Source: Tessaracoccus coleopterorum
GTDB taxonomy: Bacteria > Actinomycetota > Actinomycetes > Propionibacteriales > Propionibacteriaceae
Assembly (NCBI RefSeq): GCF_011174705.1
Contig: NZ_JAANIJ010000001.1
Coordinates: 620,001-684,000, forward strand
Direction: 5' to 3'
Length of the DNA stretch: 64,000 nt
Shown: one piece after another, positions 38,699 to 49,565 of the stretch
How the letters are laid out: each line of letters opens with the position of its first letter
Position numbering within the stretch: the stretch's first letter is position 1
The notes under the pieces: generated by a model
What the model saw: only the letters and a program-made list of their open reading frames with translations
What the model was told of the DNA's origin: nothing
Database searches by the model: none
Translations under genes and position numbers: made by a program

Positions 38699-41236
38699 CT
38701 ACTCGCTCCGCAGGGCCTCCACCGGGTCCCTCCTGGAGGCCGCCGTCGCCGGGATCAGGCCGGCGAGCGCCGTCAGTCCCATGGAGATGGCCACCAGGAT
38801 GAGGGCGGCCTGCCAGGGCAGTTGCGCCACGTTGGCGACGTCGAAGTTCGCGTAGACGATCGCGTTGGCCGGGATGGTGAGCAGGAAGGTGATCGCCACG
38901 CCGAGGGCGCCCGCGACGAAGCCGACGATGAGGGTCTCCGCATTGAAAACCGTGCGGATGTCACCCTTGCTCGCACCGATGGAGCGGAGGATGCCGATCT
39001 CCTTCTTGCGTTCGAGCACGGAGATGTAGGTGATGACGCCGATCATGATGGAGCTGACGATCAGCGAGATCGCGACGAACGCGACGAGCACGTAGCTGAC
39101 CATGTTGATGATGTCGGTGACCGAACCCATCAGGGCTCCGACGATGTCGGTGTAGGTGATCACGCGGGCCTCGTCGTTGTCGCTGCGGGCCTTCTCGTTG
39201 TAGCCGTCGAGGATCGAGATGACCTGGCCCTTGGACTCGAAGTCGATCGGGTAGATCGAGATGTCGGATGGCTCGTCCAGGCTCGCATAGCCGAGCGTAC
39301 GGAGGTTCGACTCGTAGGAGACCTGCCGCGACGTCGCCATCGACATGAGCAGCTGGGTGAGCTCCTCCTGGTTCTTGTTGAGCTTGAACGCGTCCGTGAA
39401 GGCGTCCTGGTCGATGCTCATCGCCGACGACATCTGCTCGGTGAGCTGCCCCATCGCCCCCTCGAGCGTCGAGGTGATCTGGCTACGCAGGGCATCACCC
39501 AGCTGGGCGCCGATCTGCTGGCTGTAGGTGGCCATCACCTGCGACAGGTAGTCGCCGAGCACGCCCTGGAGCTGCCTCTGGAGGGAGTCGGTGTCGATCA
39601 GCCCCATGGCCGAGGCCTGCAGCGCTTCTCCCTGGTCGGACGCGAGGAAGCCCTCGAGGCTGCCCGCGATGTCGGCGGGGTCGATCCCGTGCTCGGCCGC
39701 GTAGCCGAGGAATCCCGTGACGAGCTGCGTGACGATGCCCGGGTCATCGGTGCCGACGAGCAGCGCCTTCGCCTCATCGGAGGCGAGGAAGGCAGGCAAC
39801 GCGACGTCGACAGCGGTGGGGTCGAGATTGTTGGCGGTGGTCCAGGCGACGTAGGACTCGGCGAGCCCGGTGACGACGCCGCCCGCGCGGCCGACATCGG
39901 CGTCCAGATTGTCGGGGATCTTCACCAGGGTCGTGAGGTCGAGGTCGCCGAGCACCGCGGCGAGATCGAGCGGCGGGAGGTCGGCGGGGTCGAGGTCCAG
40001 CTCCGGCATGCTCAGGTTGTCGAGCCCGCCGAGGTCGAGCTGAAGCTTCGACTGGTCGAAGGTGAACGCGTTCTTGATCGCGTCCTCATCGATGGTGACC
40101 AACGATGAGAGGTCGAGCTCCTGGGGCCCGCCGCGTCCTCGGTGAAGCCCTTCCCGAGAAGACGTCCGTGTCGCGGTGGGCGAGCTGCCCTTCACGATCT
40201 CGCTCGCGGCCGCCTCGTCCATCAGGTGACGGGTGAGCTCGGAGGTGTAGTAGATGCCCGGTTGCAGCACCGAGTTGTCGCCCGAGGGCTTGACGACGCC
40301 GACGACCCGGAGCGTCTCGCCCGCGTCCACCAGCGTGCGCATGTACGCCTCGTCACCTCGGCGGTCGGTCCAGACGCCGTAGTCGGCGTCGTAGGTGTAG
40401 CGGTCGGCGGCGGGAACCACGCGGAAGGTGACGCCCATCACCTGGGCGTAGGTGAGGTCGAGCTTGTTGCCCGGCGTCTTCACGGGCTCCTCATTGATGA
40501 TCTGCTCGACCATGGAGTCGAGCTCGGCCGGGTCACGCAGGCCCATCGCGTAGAGGGCGAGGTCGCTGATGCCGCCGCTCGGGCTGAGCACCACGATGGT
40601 CTCGTCCGCGGCGCTCGGCCAGCGGCCCGCGACGACGTCGTACTGCGTATCGACGAGCGAAAGGTCGTCCATCAGCTCGGCGAACACCGATGTGCTGCCC
40701 ATGGAGCCCATCAGGTTGGACTGGGACGCACCCTGCAGCCCGATCCGGGAGAAGGTGTCGTCGGGGTTGACCTGGCGCACTGCCTTGGTGGTGTCGGCGG
40801 CGTAGATCTGCGGCGTCACGTCGTAGGAGTACTCGATGGCGTTGACGTACCCGTCGATGCCTCCGCCGTCGCCATCGAGGAATCTCTTGAGCGATCCGAG
40901 GTCGTTGGTGCCGATCCCGCCGAACATGCTGGAGACCATGTCGACCTCGTGGACGTCGCCTGTCCGCTGGGCCTTGCCATCCATCTCGTCCATCAGGCCG
41001 GCCGAGGCGGCGAGCATGGAGCCGAGGTCGAAGCCCTGCTTCTGGATCGACAACGGATACATCGAGAGGGTGTCCTCCTCGACTCCCTTGATGTACGCGT
41101 TGACACCGTTGGCGAGCGCGAGGATCGCGGCGATGCCGATGATCCCGATGCTGCCCGCGAACGACGTCATCAGGGTGCGGCCCTTCTTCGTCATCAGATT
41201 GTTGAACGACAACGCGATGGCGGTCAGGAACGACAT
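38699..41236 (-). CDS. MacB/FtsX-type ABC transporter permease with very large extracytoplasmic domain
   Basis: 845 residues. N-terminal helix after [20 protein letters not shown] (SIGIIGIAAILALANGVNAY), then about 600 extracellular residues rich in Asp, Leu and Ser that contain IGAQLGDALRSQITSTLEGA, then three C-terminal FtsX helices (IINMVSYVLVAFVAISLIVS, SVLERKKEIGILRSIGASKG, AGALGVAITFLLTIPANAIV). Homologues move lipoproteins, peptides or drugs, or pass mechanical force to the envelope. The stretch near 40100-40150 looks garbled by two compensating shifts. Overlaps its ATPase gene by 13 bp. Confidence 0.82.
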   Translation of the reverse strand: MSFLTAIALSFNNLMTKKGRTLMTSFAGSIGIIGIAAILALANGVNAYIKGVEEDTLSMYPLSIQKQGFDLGSMLAASAGLMDEMDGKAQRTGDVHEVDMVSSMFGGIGTNDLGSLKRFLDGDGGGIDGYVNAIEYSYDVTPQIYAADTTKAVRQVNPDDTFSRIGLQGASQSNLMGSMGSTSVFAELMDDLSLVDTQYDVVAGRWPSAADETIVVLSPSGGISDLALYAMGLRDPAELDSMVEQIINEEPVKTPGNKLDLTYAQVMGVTFRVVPAADRYTYDADYGVWTDRRGDEAYMRTLVDAGETLRVVGVVKPSGDNSVLQPGIYYTSELTRHLMDEAAASEIVKGSSPTATRTSSREGLHRGRGGPQELDLSSLVTIDEDAIKNAFTFDQSKLQLDLGGLDNLSMPELDLDPADLPPLDLAAVLGDLDLTTLVKIPDNLDADVGRAGGVVTGLAESYVAWTTANNLDPTAVDVALPAFLASDEAKALLVGTDDPGIVTQLVTGFLGYAAEHGIDPADIAGSLEGFLASDQGEALQASAMGLIDTDSLQRQLQGVLGDYLSQVMATYSQQIGAQLGDALRSQITSTLEGAMGQLTEQMSSAMSIDQDAFTDAFKLNKNQEELTQLLMSMATSRQVSYESNLRTLGYASLDEPSDISIYPIDFESKGQVISILDGYNEKARSDNDEARVITYTDIVGALMGSVTDIINMVSYVLVAFVAISLIVSSIMIGVITYISVLERKKEIGILRSIGASKGDIRTVFNAETLIVGFVAGALGVAITFLLTIPANAIVYANFDVANVAQLPWQAALILVAISMGLTALAGLIPATAASRRDPVEALRSE

Positions 41237-41994
41237 CCGGGTGCGCCTCGGCGCGGTGCGGGGCCCTGAGGCTCTGTTTCGGGCGCGAACGGGTTGGTGT
41301 CGGAGGATATGACGCCGTCGCGGAGCGACACGATGCGGGTCGCGTAATCCTCGGCCAGTTCGGGGTTGTGGGTGACCATCACGACGAGGCGGTCGCGGGC
41401 GATGCTCGTCAGGAGTGCCATGATCGCGACGCTGGTGGTGGAGTCGAGGGCGCCGGTCGGCTCGTCGGCGAGCAGGATCTCGGGGTCGTTGATGAGGGCA
41501 CGGGCGATCGCCACCCGCTGCATCTGTCCGCCGGAGAGCTGGTTGGGCCGCTTGTGGACGTGCTCGGCGAGGCCGACCTCGGAAAGGGCCTCCAGCGCGC
41601 GGCTCCTGCGTTCGGCGGGTGAGACGCCCGCAAGCGTCAGGGCAAGTTCGACGTTGGCTAGCACCGTCTGGTGCGGGATCAGGTTGTAGGCCTGGAAGAC
41701 GAACCCGATGCGGTTGTTGCGGTAGGTGTCCCAGTCGCGGTCGCGGTAGCTGTGCGTCTCGACGCCGTCGATGATGAGGTTGCCGGAGTCGTAGTGGTCG
41801 AGGCCGCCGACGACGTTGAGCAGGGTCGTCTTACCGGAGCCGGACGGCCCGAGGATCGCGACGAACTCGTTGTCGCGGAACGCGATCGAGACGTCGTTCA
41901 GCGCCACCTGCGTGAAGTCACCCGTCGTGTAGGACTTCCTCACATTGCGCAGCTCAAGCACCTGCTGACCCCTCCGGACGCCCGCATCCGACAT
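41224..41994 (-). CDS. MacB/LolD-type ABC transporter ATPase
   Basis: 256 residues, intact. Walker [19 protein letters not shown], signature [15 protein letters not shown], Walker [14 protein letters not shown]; the MacB/LolD family hallmark [20 protein letters not shown] is present. Energises the FtsX-type permease immediately downstream. The ATG at 41994 follows a long untranslated stretch; an upstream in-frame start would add 15 residues. Confidence 0.9.
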   Translation of the reverse strand: MSDAGVRRGQQVLELRNVRKSYTTGDFTQVALNDVSIAFRDNEFVAILGPSGSGKTTLLNVVGGLDHYDSGNLIIDGVETHSYRDRDWDTYRNNRIGFVFQAYNLIPHQTVLANVELALTLAGVSPAERRSRALEALSEVGLAEHVHKRPNQLSGGQMQRVAIARALINDPEILLADEPTGALDSTTSVAIMALLTSIARDRLVVMVTHNPELAEDYATRIVSLRDGVISSDTNPFAPETEPQGPAPRRGAPGCRS

Positions 41995-42064
41995 GGAACG
42001 CCACGCCAATGCTAGGTGGGTCACCCAAGCGCGCGGCAATCGGCCGGGCGTCCGGGCATGTCCG

Positions 42065-42937
42065 TCACTTCTGGGATCCGGCCAGCAGCGCCTGCACGAA
42101 GTAGCGCTGGAAGGCGAAGAACACGATCAGCGGGACGATCATCGACAGGAAGGCCCAGAGGAGAGCACATCGATGTTGGAGCCGTACTGCCTCAGCTGCG
42201 ACTGGATCGCCACCGTCAGCGGCATCGACTCCGCGTTGGTGAAGATGAGCGCCACGAGCATGTCGTTCCAGGTCCAGAGGAACTGGAAGATGGCGAGTGA
42301 CGCGATCGCCGGCCTGCCGAGCGGCAGCACGACCGAGTAGAAGATCCGCCACTCCCCCGCCCCGTCGACGCGGGCCGCCTCCAGCAGCTCACTCGGGAAC
42401 TGCACGAAGAAGTTGCGCAGGAGGAAGATGGCGAACGGGAGGCCGAACGCCACGTGGAAGGCGATCACGCCGACCACGGAGCCGAAGATCCCGATCTGGC
42501 CGAACAGCCGGGCCAGCGGGATCAACGCGACCTGGACCGGGACGGCCAGCAGCACGATGATCGCGATCAGCAGCCAGTCGCGGCCCGGGAACTTCAGCCA
42601 CGCGAACGCGTAGGCCGCCACGGCGGCCATCAGCACCACGAGCACTGTCGCGGGCACCGCTATCACCACGGTGTTCAGGAACGACCCGGTGATCACCGGG
42701 TTCCTCAGCAGGTTCGCGTAGTTCTCCACCGTCAACTGTGCCGGTGCCGTCAGCACCTTCCACCAGCCGGAGGCGGAGTTGTCGCCGCTGCTGCGCAGCG
42801 AGGTGAGCAGGAGCCCAGTGTCGGGATGAGCCAGAAGACCGCGACGACGGCGAGCACGACGTTGACGATCGTCGAGTTGAGCGCCCGCATCACCTTCTGC
42901 ATGGGGTGCGCTTCTGCACGATGGTGAGTTCGCTCAT
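42065..42937 (-). CDS. CUT1 sugar permease, MalG-like
   Basis: About 290 residues. After MSELTIVQKRTP comes TM1 VVLAVVAVFWLIPTLGLLLT, then PAQLTVENYANLLRNP, LLAVPVQVALIPLARLFG and the EAA loop LLEAARVDGAGEWRIFYSVV. The ATG overlaps the upstream permease stop (ATGA). Frameshifts near 42905, 42815 and 42160. C-terminus RYFVQALLAGSQK. Confidence 0.84.
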
Positions 42938-44259
42938 CGGCTCCGCTCCTCCCGGAACCGCCGGACGTTGATGATCATCGACGGGAGCACGAGGATGAGC
43001 AGCAGGATCGCGAGCGCGGATCCGAGCCCGTAGTCGTTGCCGCCGCCGAACGACACCGTCCACATCTCCACGGCGATCACGTTGGCGGCGGGTCGCGAGG
43101 CTCCGGGCGGGATGACATAGACCAGGTCGAAGATCTTCAGGACGTTGATGATCAGCGTGACGAGGACGACGACGAGCACCGGGGCGAGCAGCGGCGCGGT
43201 GATCCTGGTGAACACCTGCCACTCGTTCGCCCCGTCCACCCTCGCCGCCTCCTGCAGGTTGCGGTCCATGGCGGAGAGGCCCGAGGCGATCATCACCATC
43301 GCGAATCCCGCCCAGATCCAGACGTAGGCGAGGATCACGACGGCGTTGATGAACGTGGAACTGAGCCACGACACCCCGCTGGCGCCCTCGTCGAAGTTGG
43401 AGGCCGGGAGCGCAACCCGGTAGGCCTGACCGCTGTCGAGGCCCTCCAACAGGAAGGTCCCGTCGTGCGCGGTGGTCGCGGTCGCCGCGACCGATCCGTC
43501 TGCCGTGACGGCGTCGACGCGGACGCCCGGCAGGCCGGACTTGCCCTCGTCGATGGAGCCCTGGGTGCCCCGCCACCGCGGACCAGATCGAGGAAGACGG
43601 TGCCCGCGACCTGGTCGGGCCCGGGCTGCGCCGCTGCGGCCGCCTGGGCGGCGTCCTGGGGCAGGAGATCCTGCCGGATCCCGATGAGCGGGAAGTTGAC
43701 GATCCTGCCGGGCCCGACCTCCCCTCGGTGGCGATGATCCCCTGCTCGGCCGTGATGCCCTGCTCGTCGCGCGGCTTGGCCCCCGGGTAGCTGGACTCGG
43801 GGCTGAACGCGTTGCGTACCCCGACGATGGCCGCATTCACGGCGCCGAGTTGGGGGTTCTCCTGGAACAGACCGCGGAAGATGACGCCCGCGGCCAGCAT
43901 CGAGATGGCCATCGGCATGAAGATGATCAGCCGGAACGCCGTCTTCCACCTGAGCTTCTCCAGCAGCACCGCGAAGATCAGCCCGAGGACGGTGCACAGC
44001 AGCGGCGCGACCAGCACCCACAGGATGTTGTTGCGGATGGCGGTGAATGTCGTTTCGTTGGTGAACATCGCAACGTAGTTCTGCCAACCGACGAACCGGC
44101 CACCGGACCGGTCGAAGAAGGACCGCACCAGGGTGAACACGATCGGGTACACCACCAGGGCGCCCAGCACCACCAGCGCGGGGAGCAGGAAGGAGGCGAT
44201 GATCAGCCCCTCCGGAGCCGACCCGGAGGCCGACCCGGCGGGGCAATGGAGGCTGTCAT
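42934..44259 (-). CDS. CUT1 sugar permease, MalF-like, with an inserted extracellular beta-sandwich domain
   Basis: About 442 residues, longer than the usual 300. TM1 LIIASFLLPALVVLGALVVY, TM2 ILWVLVAPLLCTVLGLIFAV and TM3 FRLIIFMPMAISMLAAGVIF are followed by about 150 non-membrane residues. Within these, VAGTVFLDLVRGG, GLPGVRVDAVTADGSVAATA and TAHDGTFLLEGLDSGQAYRV have the form of an SdrD-B/carboxypeptidase-regulatory-like domain. Three more helices and the EAA loop QEAARVDGANEWQVFTRITA follow. E. coli MalF has its maltose-binding-protein contact loop (P2) at the same place. Frameshifts near 44200, 43725 and 43570. Confidence 0.8.
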
Positions 44260-44270
44260 CGTCACGTCGC

Positions 44271-45628
44271 TCACTTGTAGGCTGCGACCGCCGCCGCCTC
44301 GAGGCGGTCCATGGTGCCCTGGACATCCTTCGGGTTCTCGTAGAAGGTGATCATCTCCTGCCAGAAGCCCTGTCCCTGGGTGCCACCGAAGGCGCTCGGG
44401 GTGAGGTCGGACATGTCGAACCGGAACGACTCGGCGCCCGTCAGGGCCTCGGCGATCTGCCTGGAGATGTCGTCCGGGTAGAGCGACGTGTCGACCTTGT
44501 TGTTCGGTGAGGTGAGTCCGCCCTTCGACACCCAGATGGAGGCCGACTCCGGGGAGGCCAGGTACTTCATGAGTGCCGTGGTGGCCTCGTCATCGGTGAA
44601 CTGGATGGCCACGTCACCGCCGCCGACGACCGCGGGACCCGAGTTGTTGACCGACGGGAAGTCGAACAGGAGAGCCGTCTTGCCGACCTCGGAGTTGCCG
44701 TCCTGGGCGATGACGCCCGCCACGAAGTCGCCCTCGAAGACGGTGCCAGCCTGCGGGTTCGCGCCGAACACCTGGGTGATGGACTCCGGGAAGGTGCGCT
44801 GGGCACCTCCCGGCTCGACGAGGTCGGTGCCGAACAGGGTCGCCAGCACGTCGAGGGCCTCCTTGACGGAGGGATCGGTCCACGGGATCTCATGCCTGGT
44901 CAGCTGGTCGTACTTCTCGGGCCCGGCGGTGCGCAGGTAGACGTTCTCGAACCAGTCGGTCAGCGGCCAGCCGACGTCGGCGCCGATGGAGATGCCCGCG
45001 TAGCCGCTGTCACGGATCAACCCGAGTTCCTTCAGGAAACCGTCCCAGTCCTTCGGCGGGGTCGCTCCCGCATCGTTCCAGATGGTGGCGTTGTACCAGA
45101 CTGTGGACTTGTTGGCCGCCTTGAACCAGACGCCGTACAGCTTGGAGTCCACGGTGCCGAGGTCGATCCAGGACTGGGAGTAGTTGTCCTTCACCAGTGC
45201 GGCGACGTCATCGGCGACCGGCTTGATGTCACCCTTGGTTGCGAGCTGCTCCATCAGCGCCGGCTGGCCGACCACCGCGACGTTCGGTGGCGTCCCACCC
45301 GCGAGTTGTCCGGAGATGTAGGTCGGCCCGTTGTCACCGAAGCTGGTGTAGGTCACCTTCGCCCCGGTCTCCTTCTCGAACTGCGACAGGACCGCCTCGA
45401 AGTTGGTCTGTTCGGCACCGGACCAGGCGGCAACCACGTTCAGCGTCGTGCCGGTGAAGTCTCCGAGTCCACCGCCGCCGGTTCCGGGGCTCTCAGCGGG
45501 GGTGGTGACGCCACTGTTCCCGTCGGGGCGGGTGGGGTGGTGCCGCCGCCGCACGCGGTGAGCAGCAGCGCACCTGCGAGGGCTGCGAAGGCGAGTGCTG
45601 GTAGTCGGGTGGTCGTGTGCCTGAACAT
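44271..45628 (-). CDS. Extracellular sugar-binding lipoprotein, CUT1 family
   Basis: About 452 residues. Signal MFRHTTTRLPALAFAALAGA with lipobox LLTACGGG; a Gly/Pro/Thr linker; then TTLNVVAAWSGAEQTNFEAV, FDFPSVNNSGPAVVGGGDVA and KYLASPESASIWVSKGGL. One frameshift near 45515. It leads the operon with the two permeases downstream (11-bp gap). No glycosidase or regulator adjoins, so the sugar is not predictable. Confidence 0.85.
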
Positions 45629-45872
45629 GCAGGTCTCCTCAGATCCCGGCACGGGGCAACCTTGCGACCCGCGCCGTCGCGGTCAGTTACCCGACCAACC
45701 TAAACCGGGACGGGTACGGCGGTCCCCGCCCGGCCGGATCGCCGACGCGACACGCCAATCGGACGAGGGCCGTTTCCGCTGTGGGTGGGCCGGAGCCCCG
45801 AGCCATCGGTTTCAGGGACGGATCAGGGCGATCCCTCCTGCGGTGACGGCCCGGGACTGGCAGGGTGGGACC

Positions 45873-46253
45873 ATGCGATTCCTCATGCGACTCATCGTCA
45901 CGGCCCTTGCCACCGCAGTGGCCGTCTGGCTGGTCCCGGGTATCCACCTCGGTTCCGACAACCAGGTGGTCACCCTGCTCCTGGTGGCCCTGATCTTCGG
46001 TCTCGTCAACGCGATCATCAAGCCCCTCGTCACGGTCGTCAGCACGTGCCTCGTCGTGCTCTCGCTCGGCTTGTTCATGCTGGTGATCAACGCGGGCATG
46101 CTGCTGCTCACCTCCTGGCTGGCGGGCAATTTCGGGCTCGGTTTCCACGTCGCCGGCTTCTGGCCCGCCCTCTGGGGATCGCTGATCATCTCCGTCGTCG
46201 GCGCGATCCTCGGCGGGCTCCTCGGGAACAACCGCGAGCACACCGCCTCCTGA
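45873..46253 (+). CDS. Phage-holin-4-2 family small membrane protein
   Basis: 126 residues, intact, four hydrophobic segments: MRFLMRLIVTALATAVAVWL, LLVALIFGLVNAIIKPLVTV, FMLVINAGMLLLTSWLAGNF, GSLIISVVGAILGGLLGNN. PF04020-like; these chromosomally encoded proteins are not true phage holins and their role is unknown. Convergent with the next permease and divergent from the binding-protein gene. About 245 bp upstream hold no other gene. Confidence 0.8.
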   Translation: MRFLMRLIVTALATAVAVWLVPGIHLGSDNQVVTLLLVALIFGLVNAIIKPLVTVVSTCLVVLSLGLFMLVINAGMLLLTSWLAGNFGLGFHVAGFWPALWGSLIISVVGAILGGLLGNNREHTAS

Positions 46254-47138
46254 TCACCCCTTGACGGCGCCTCCCATTCCGGCGCCGTTCAGGAACAACC
46301 TCTGGAACGCGAGGAAGAGGCCCACGGGATCAGCGTGGCGATCGCGAGCGATGCCAGGAACACGCCCAGGTCTACGGATCCCGCGATGGCAGGGAGCCTC
46401 ACGGAGAGCGGCTGGATGGCCGGGTCCTTCAACACCAGCATCGGCCAGAGGAAGTCCTTCCAACTCGCGATGATCGCGAACACGCTGACGACGCCGAGGA
46501 TCGGGCGCGACATCGGTAGCACGATCGACCAGAACAGCCGGAAGTTGCCCGCACCGTCGACCCGGGCCGCCTCGAAGATCTCGCGGGGAAGGCTGTCGAA
46601 GAAGCGCGCGACGAGCACGACGTTGAATGCGCTCGCGCCCGCGGGCAGCCACACAGCCCAGAACGAGTTGATCAGCGACCGCCCGATCAGCGGCGGGTCG
46701 AGAACCGTCAGGTACAGCGGGACCAGCAGCACGACGGCCGGCACGAACAGCGTCGCGAGCACCATCGCGTTCAGCGCCTTCCCGTACTTCGGCCGCAGCA
46801 CGGACAGGACGTAGCCGCCCGTGGTGGCCACGATCATCTGCGAGGCCCAGGCCCCATCGCGAGCCACACGGTGTTCAGGAAGTAGCGGCTGATCTGGACC
46901 CTGTTCCACGCCTGCTCGATGTTCCCGAGCTTGATGCCGTTCGGAAACAGGGCCAGCGGCGTGCGGAGGATGTCCTGCGTGGGCGTGACCGCGAACTTGG
47001 CAAGCAGCAGCATCGGCCCGAGGCCCGCGACGATCAGCAGGAACAGCAGCACCGCGTGCGTGGCGCCGAGGCCCATCCTGACGAGCGGGGCCCGCCAGTC
47101 CGCCGGGAGACGATGCCGCGCTGGGCCCGCGCCCTCAT
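46254..47138 (-). CDS. CUT1 sugar permease, MalG-like (GH13 operon)
   Basis: About 294 residues. Starts MRARAQRGIVS; TM1 HAVLLFLLIVAGLGPMLLLA, LATLFVPAVVLLVPLYLTVL and the EAA loop EIFEAARVDGAGNFRLFWSI. C-terminus LFLNGAGMGGAVKG. ATG overlaps the upstream permease stop (ATGA). Frameshifts near 47095, 46855 and 46322. Confidence 0.84.
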
Positions 47139-48065
47139 GACCGGCTCCAGGAATTCGTCAGGCGGAAGTAGAGCAGCGAGAACAGCGCGAGGAACGCAGC
47201 GAGCATGAGCGACAGCGCCGTCGCCGCACCGTAGTTGCCACCGAGGCTGTTGGCGAACGCGTAGTTGTAGATCAGCAGCAGGACGGTGATCGTCGCGTGT
47301 GCGGGCCCACCACCGGTGAACAGGTACGGCTCGAGGAAGACCTGCGCGGTGGCGATGATCTGCAGGATCAGCGTGATGTAGATGACGCCACGCAGCTGAG
47401 GAAGGGTGACATGCCAGATCTTGCGCCAGATGCCCGCGCCGTCCATCTCGGCGGCCTCGTACAGCTCTGGCGGGACGCCGGTGAGGGCCGCGAGGTAGAT
47501 GATGATGGTGCCCCTGCGCCCGCCCAGGTGGCGGCCAGCACGAGCGACGGCATGGCCCAGCCCGCGTCCTGATACCAGGGGAAGGGGCCGAGCCCGATCC
47601 AGCCGAGGATCGTGTTGAACACCCCGGTCGGGCTCGCGTCGTAGAAGAACTTCCAGAGGAGCACCGATACGACCGGAGGCACAACCACCGGAAGGTAGGC
47701 CAGCGCCGAGTAGAGGCCCTTGAACCGTCGGACCTCGCTCATCAGGACGGCGACCACCAGCGGGATCGGGAAGCCTATCAGCAGCGCCAGGAACGCGAAG
47801 TACACGGTGTTGCGCACGGCTATGCCCAGCAGCGGATCGTTCAGGACGTAGGCGAAGTTGTCGAGGCCGACGAACACCGCGGGATCGACGAGGTTCGTCT
47901 TCTGGAAGCTCATCACCACCGATCTGACGATGGGCAGCCAGGAGAACAGCCCGAAGATGAGCAGCAGGGCAGAGCGAAGACGAGGGTGCTCACTCCCCCG
48001 TTGCCCACCCAAGCTCTGATGTGGGCGGTGATGCCCTTCGCGGGCCGGGACACGGTCGTTGTCAC
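47135..48065 (-). CDS. CUT1 sugar permease, MalF-like (GH13 operon)
   Basis: About 310 residues. VTTTVSRPAKGITAHIRAWV start (GTG), TM1 LLLIFGLFSWLPIVRSVVMS, LYSALAYLPVVVPPVVSVLL and the EAA loop YEAAEMDGAGIWRKIWHVTL. Unlike the other MalF-like protein of this island it has no inserted domain. Frameshifts near 47972 and 47512. Confidence 0.85.
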
Positions 48066-48138
48066 GTGGGTCTGGTCTTTCCCTGGATGGAGGTGGGCGT
48101 GGGTGCGCCGGGGCTGGCCGGCGCACCCACGTCGGCTG

Positions 48139-49560
48139 TCACTTTGCGTCGAGCAGTGCCTGGGCCTGCTTGTTCACATCGGCGAGGAGCTTGTCGATGT
48201 CCGCATTCCGGTCGGTCAGCACGGCCTGCACGACCGGGTCGAGCAGCGCGTAGATCTCCTGCGTCTTCTGGCTCGGCTCACCCACGAGGTTGAGGTCGAA
48301 CATGGTCGAGGTGTAACCCGTCATCTGAGCGAGCGGCACGTTGATGAGGTCCTTGATCCACGCCTGGTTCTCCTCGTACTGGGCCTGGTTGAACATCGGC
48401 AGGACGGGGGTTCCGACGGGCTGGTTGTTGGCGACCAGCGTCTTGGCATCGGCGATGGCGCGGTCCTTGTCGATCAGCTTGGCCAGGTAGAAGAAGTCGA
48501 TCCACTTGATGGCCGCGTCCTTCTCGGCGTCGGTGGCGGAGGCGGGCATCGCCACGAGGGTGCCTCCGGTGAGGACACCCGCGTCCGCGCCCTCCTGCGG
48601 CATGGCGCCGAGCCCGTACATCTCCGGCTTCAGGCCGTTGGTCTGCACCATCGAGGTGTACACGTCGGAGCCGGAGGTGAACATGCCGATCTGACCGGCC
48701 GCGAACGCCTGGTTGATGCTGCCCAGTCGAACATGAAGTTGGAGCCCATCGAGTTGTCGCTCCAGCGCATCTCCTTGAGCATCTGCAGGGCAGCCTTCGT
48801 GCCCGCGTTGTCGAGAGTCGAGGTCGCCGTGCCATCAGCGTTGAGGGTCTGGACGCGGCCACCGTGGGCGAACGTGTTCGCGACGAGTTGCCAGCCCCCG
48901 GTGTTGTTCTGGGTCATCTGCATGTAGCCGGCGACGCCGGGGTTTGCCTCGGCGATCTTCCTGGCGGCCTCGCGGACCTCGGTCCAGGTGGTCGGCGGCT
49001 TGTCGGGATCGAGCCCGGCCGACCTGAACAGGTCACGGTTGATGTGGAGGCCCACCCGTAGACGTTCTTGGCCGGGATCGCGTAGACATGTCCGTCCGGC
49101 CCCTTGCCCGCGGCGAGCAGCGACTCGTTGAACTTGGAGGCATAGGGGAGCGTCGTGAACTGTGCGTCAAGATCGGAGATCTGCTTGTTCTCGATCAGGG
49201 TCCTGCCGTCGGTGAACGGGATCTCGAACACGTTGGGGAGCGTGCCGCCGCGAGCTGGGCCGCGAAGGTCGTGGCCTTCCACTCATACTCCTCGGGAACG
49301 ATGTCGATCCCTGGGTTGGCCGTCTCGAACTCGGCCACCTGGGCGTTGAAGGCATCGATCGCCGCCTGCTCCGAGCCGGGCAACAGCGAGACGACGCGGA
49401 GGGTGACGGTCTGGGCCGCCGGGCTGGTGGCGCCGGGCGACGAGGTCCCATCCGGGGTGCCGGTCGGGCCTGCGGGGGTCTGACCGGAGCAGCCGACGAG
49501 GGCACCGGCGCCCACGAGTGCTGCCACGAGTGCGGCAACGCCGCGACGTGTGGTTGACAT
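48139..49560 (-). CDS. Extracellular sugar-binding lipoprotein, CUT1 family (GH13 operon)
   Basis: About 474 residues. Signal MSTTRRGVAALVAALVGAGA with lipobox ALVGCSG; a Thr/Ser/Pro/Gly linker; then VTLRVVSLLPGSEQAAIDAF, GGTLPNVFEIPFTDGRTLIE, ANPGVAGYMQMTQNNTGGWQ and GGTLVAMPASATDAEKDAAI. Three frameshifts (about 49252, 49060 and 48722). It lies 6 bp downstream of the GH13 gene. Likely binds an alpha-glucoside. Confidence 0.85.
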
Positions 49561-49565
49561 GGAAC

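Noticed and set aside
38537..40108. A 523-codon open frame on the plus strand
   Set aside because: It is antisense to the MacB-like permease, whose helices and FtsX motifs are clear. The Arg/Glu/Asp/Val-rich, Val-Asp repetitive composition is typical of shadow frames in high-GC coding DNA.
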